Under the pieces are notes generated by a model. The model did no database searches. It was not told the origin of the DNA and saw nothing but the letters and a program-made list of their open reading frames with translations. 64,000 bases of DNA, from contig CM031858.1 in assembly GCA_018697195.1 (NCBI GenBank), positions 78,065,133 to 78,129,132 of the forward strand. The letters run 5' to 3'. Shown piece by piece: positions 60,290-64,000 of this stretch (the stretch's first letter is position 1; each line of letters opens with the position of its first letter). The stretch comes from Certhia americana (taxonomy: Eukaryota; Chordata; Aves; Passeriformes; Certhiidae). Both the position numbers and the translations under genes were made by a program.

Positions 60290-60845
60290 ACCTATAAAAC
60301 TCTACCCTCTCTGCTCAGATGTCTACAAAGCCTGAGGGACGAACAGAACTTTCCCTGGAATTGCATCTGCCATGGCATAGTACCTGCTGCAGTTGCAGAA
60401 TGACTCAGTGGCTGCTCTAAAAAGACCCAGGAAACAGAGCAATGGAAAAAGAAGCAGACTATTTTAGAGCAAATAAGAAAAGCAGAAACTGAGATGCAAA
60501 ACCAGAACAGATGCTGGAGGTGTGTGAGACAATGTGATAAGAAAATAAGCAAGGAGTTGCAGAGCTGAGAGGTAAAGGCAAGATTATCCCACTGAATATT
60601 TTCTGTGACACTCAATATACCTCTGAGACAAACATTTTTCCCACTACAGATGATCAATGCACAGAGCCCTTTAAATGTCTGTTTGCAAACTGATTTTCTC
60701 CCTCTCTGATCTGAAGAAGTACAAAGTACTTTATAAATACTGAGGGCCATGAGAGCTGAGTTCTGAGCAGAGGAGTTGCTTTCAGGGAAACAGATAGTTA
60801 ACTTCCACAACTTCGTTTGTCTGGGAACTGAGAATCTAAACATCC

Positions 60846-60890
60846 TTTTTTTTTTTTTTTTTTTTTTTGAGGTTTTGTTTTGTTTTGTTT
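60846..60890. repeat. Poly(T) run (23 bases) and (GTTTT)n
   Basis: T homopolymer at 60846-60868, a short GAG spacer, then GTTTT units at 60873-60890. Read on the minus strand it is an (AAAAC)n then poly(A) tract. Confidence 0.9.
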
Positions 60891-61499
60891 TATTTCTGGG
60901 GTGTTTTTTTCTAAATTTTTTTTAATTGTAGTTGTTTTTCAAAAAAAATAAGATATTGCCTCCAGTTCCATCTGTCAAATGGCCCAGACTTTATATCTGG
61001 GACTGATCTCCAGGTGTGCCATATATTCTTCTCAATCTTTTTCACATATCTTTTTAGTAAGTAATTTGTTCTTAGAAAGTGTTAAAATACAACCAGAAGG
61101 GAGAGATGAAAATCTTGATCACACAAGGTTTTCTGAATCAGCAGTGAGATCCTTTGAATACATTATGCAGGCTGCCACCCTGAAAGTCCTGACTGCTGGG
61201 ATGTGTTGTTTTGCTATTTCACAGTATGGAAGCATATTGTATGAAATTCACCAGCTGTTTCAATTTGAGAAATGTATGCTATAACCAGAGTATCAATATA
61301 CTCATGTTTATAACAATTTTCTGTTTCACATGCTTTGCAATCTGATATGACTGGACATGCTAGAAGAAAATATTCCTCCTCTACTTGTCAGGTCTGTTGT
61401 ATCACTTCAGTTAAAAAAAAAAAATAAAGAGGGGAACCTTGCTCTGACTTGCATGACTGTCGACTTTTACGCTCTATATAATTTTTTGAAGAATAGCCA

Positions 61500-61533
61500 A
61501 AAAAAAAAACAAAAAAACCCCCCAAAAAAAAAA
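61500..61533. repeat. A-rich tract with a C interruption
   Basis: Poly(A) runs separated by single C and a CCCCCC block. Low complexity. Confidence 0.88.
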
Positions 61534-64000
61534 CATCTGAAGTGGAAACTTTCTCTGTGACTTCATCACATACATAAAAAGTCCACAGAAGAAGGGTGAA
61601 TATGAAGAATTAATTACAATTAGCACTTCATTGGCTGATACTGTAATCCTGGCAGGAGGAAAGAGGAAAAGAATAAATCACTGGATATCAATGTTTCAGC
61701 TGGCAGCCTTTCCCTACAGAAATGACACACTATCTCCAGCTTCCACCACAGACCTTTGCCCATAACCTAAGCCATAATTGTGAACCTCTTTGTCTTACAT
61801 CATCCTCATTCTCCAGACCCCCAGAGTCAGTTGTTTTATTGTAAACAGCTGTTTGTAGAAGCAGACCTCCTGGCAGGTACCTTATAAAAAGAGCACTGAC
61901 TTTATCAAAATGCTTCAGCTAAAGCAAAAAGTTTAATTGATTTTAGGGATTGCTTTTATCTCTGTATAATAGAGACCTATCTAACTCTGATAAAGAGCTA
62001 TCTAATTATATCACTGCAGTCAGAAGAAGACAATAAATCTAAAATCAGGAAGCACTATAGCAAAAGCCTCTCCAAGCTTTCTCAACCTCTTCCTGAAACA
62101 CTATTCAATCAACTAAAGCATTATTGTGACTTACCCTTCAAAGTAAAAACACTTCCTCTTTTACTCTCAGTAAGAAATTATGTGAGCTTCATTATAAAAC
62201 AATTAGCAATTGAATTAAAAATGGAAGCTGCTAGCTGAAAAAATGTACAAGGATTGCAATGGGCTTTAATGTATAAAGTAACAGCTTTTGAGTGATGGTG
62301 TGAGATATTTGGAGGTTCTGATGCTGACATATCATTTAATGACTACACACTTCCCTATAGATCTCCCTAATCTAAATCTGAACAGACTTGTATACTCCCT
62401 AATTTTTCCCTTACCCTGAGCCATTTGCCTCTGACAAGGTGTTTGACACCATTCATATCTGTGCATCTTAGCGCTACATATTCCTATTGTTATATGTCTA
62501 ATTTCAGACATCTAAATATTCCTCTGTTGCATATTAATCATCAAGCAGAAAAAGACTCAAAGTGGTTTAATTAATCCAAAATATAAAAGCTATCACATCA
62601 GACAGACACATCATAATGTAGAAGTTTTTAATATGAGAGTTCCTGGAGATAAAATAACTTGTTTAGAAGAATGTGAGCTTATGTGGATATTCCTCACTAT
62701 TTCCAAAGTAATAGTGTACATGTAAAACTAATGTAACGTAGCTTCATACCCACTTTTATAATTTTTCCTTATTATTATAATATTATTGATACATGTTTCT
62801 ATGTGCTTGTCGAGACAAGAGGTTAGCTCTGATTGTTGGAAGGCTTCACTTAAATGATTTTCTGATACATAGCTAAATTCACTTCTGGCTCAAACTAGAA
62901 CAGCAGCACTGCATTTGATACAGGCATTTAGAGGGTCAGCAGAGTTTATTGGTCAAATTCAGCTTTCAGTTGCCATAAATTGAGAGAGACTTAATTGATT
63001 TCTGCTAATGTATTGTAGAGTTGCACTTGTACATTCGGAGGCCAAATTTAGGCCAAGGACAGTAAGGACTGCAGCCACAAAGTTATTGTGACAAAGTAAA
63101 ATTTAAATTCAGCAGTTTAGGGGCAGGTAATAACCAGAATAAGGGAACACCAGGCTGGGTAACTGACCTGTCAAAAAAGCAAGCACAGTTACCCTGTTCT
63201 TGGGTTACTGGGTAGGTTGACCCCAGCTCTAAATTTCTACCACTGCCTAGTGTGGAAAGCATTTTGTGTTGTACCTGCAGTACAGGTATATCCCAGGTTA
63301 TAAGATTATGAAAAAAAAACCATTGATTGACCAGTCACCTACTGCTGATAACAGTTTTTCAAATTAAGTCCAAACTGTTTGTTATCACAGTTCCATTTCT
63401 AAAAGAGAGCTTACCACTTTCCCATGGTGTCATTTACAAAACAGCATGAAAACAACAGCCTCCAGGTGCTGTGAATTTCAAGCTGTTCCTTGTGAGATAA
63501 GTGCCATCAAGATTCCTTCATTTAGTTTTGGCAATCCCATATTTAACCATGTTGTTGAGTGTGCTGAAAAAGAAGTCTTAAAGGGTTTTTCTCAGTGTTC
63601 ATGTGAGTGTTGCTAGAGAGATTACAGAATGATTATTTTTCAAATTTCCTTTGAAGTACACTTGTTATTTGGTCTCTTTTCTTACACAAGAGCTGTTTCT
63701 TGGTTGCATTTTAACCTTAGCTGAGAGCAGGGAAGGGCCTTCCAAAGTTGCACACTAAGCATGTGCAGAATTTCTAAGACTGAGATACTTTGAAGCTGGT
63801 TTCAGATTTTAAAGGATACTGCAGTATGGTCAAAACAAGGAAAGATAGTCCTGTGCTTGAAAAACATGCTCAAATATAGTTTTATAGATACAGACCTTGT
63901 GTTTAATATGAAGAGGCGTGTTTTAAGTTCACAATCAGCTTTTGGGATCCCACTCTGCATTAATTTCTGTTTTCTTCTTGAATTAAAAAATTCAAGTATC

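Larger units (their letters stand above)
60290..64000. other. Unique AT-rich DNA, about 3.7 kb
   Basis: No gene supported. The longest frame in the window (60292-60843, minus, 183 codons) lies here next to the solo LTR. It is Cys/Ser/Leu-rich, has no domain I recognise, does not resemble retroviral gag, pol or env, and starts in a poor context. I regard it as chance. Simple repeats: poly(T) at 60846-60868, (GTTTT)n at 60873-60890 and an A/C tract at 61500-61533. Confidence 0.45.

Noticed and set aside
60292..60843. Longest open frame in the window, 183 codons on the minus strand, beside the solo LTR
   Set aside because: No domain recognised, Cys/Ser/Leu-rich chance composition, no resemblance to retroviral genes, no splice or promoter context. 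It lies outside the LTR's target-site duplication, so it is not part of the element.
1..64000. tRNA, rRNA, CRISPR array, operon or phage features
   Set aside because: Nothing of the kind was seen. Repeat content and base composition indicate vertebrate (avian) nuclear DNA, so ribosome-binding sites and operons do not apply.

Overview
This window looks like non-coding nuclear DNA from a bird: an intergenic stretch or the inside of a very large intron. The evidence is the repeat content. There are six clear pieces of CR1, the main non-LTR retrotransposon of birds and reptiles, plus an older CR1-like remnant. Two LTR-type sequences resemble endogenous-retrovirus LTRs that I know from avian genomes, and a third solo LTR has target-site duplications. 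The background is about 38-40% G+C (by eye), CpG-poor and rich in short microsatellites. The CR1 subtype and LTR types suggest a neoavian bird, possibly a passerine, but this is inference. I found no convincing host protein-coding gene, rRNA, tRNA, CRISPR array or prokaryotic feature. The open frames are short and unrecognisable, apart from those inside CR1. I found no new biological system.

Layout. 1-2800: two antisense CR1 3' ends (204-685 and 1965-2530) around a 189-bp polypyrimidine satellite (782-970), then a GC-rich patch. 2800-5645: unique AT-rich DNA. 5646-8553: the densest repeat block, a sense CR1 with a decayed ORF2 (endonuclease tail, reverse transcriptase and C-terminal region) directly abutted by an antisense ERV LTR. 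8554-21493: mostly unique, with a short antisense CR1 piece (about 9655-9905), a (CA)n array at 10876 and a (TG)n array at 13585 that ends in a perfect palindrome. 21494-21715: another antisense CR1 3' end. 21716-32365: unique AT-rich DNA with small satellites.

32366-33880: an old, heavily decayed sense CR1-like element, followed by an unexplained GC-rich island (33890-34420). 34450-52918: mostly unique, with a pyrimidine-rich stretch (44035-44300), purine-rich stretches, degenerate tandem repeats (49828-49895 and 50671-50740) and another GC-rich island (51240-51960). 52919-53150: antisense CR1. 54230-54713: sense CR1 with its terminal pentanucleotide tail. 54990-55330: probable LTR fragment. 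59950-60283: a solo LTR with a perfect 6-bp target-site duplication, minus-strand TATA box and poly(A) signal. The remainder to 64000 is unique AT-rich DNA.

No genes here act together. The window records successive retrotransposon insertions and their decay. Gene-related leads are limited to two weak splice-like exon candidates and a few stretches that could be conserved regulatory elements. Both need comparison with other bird genomes.
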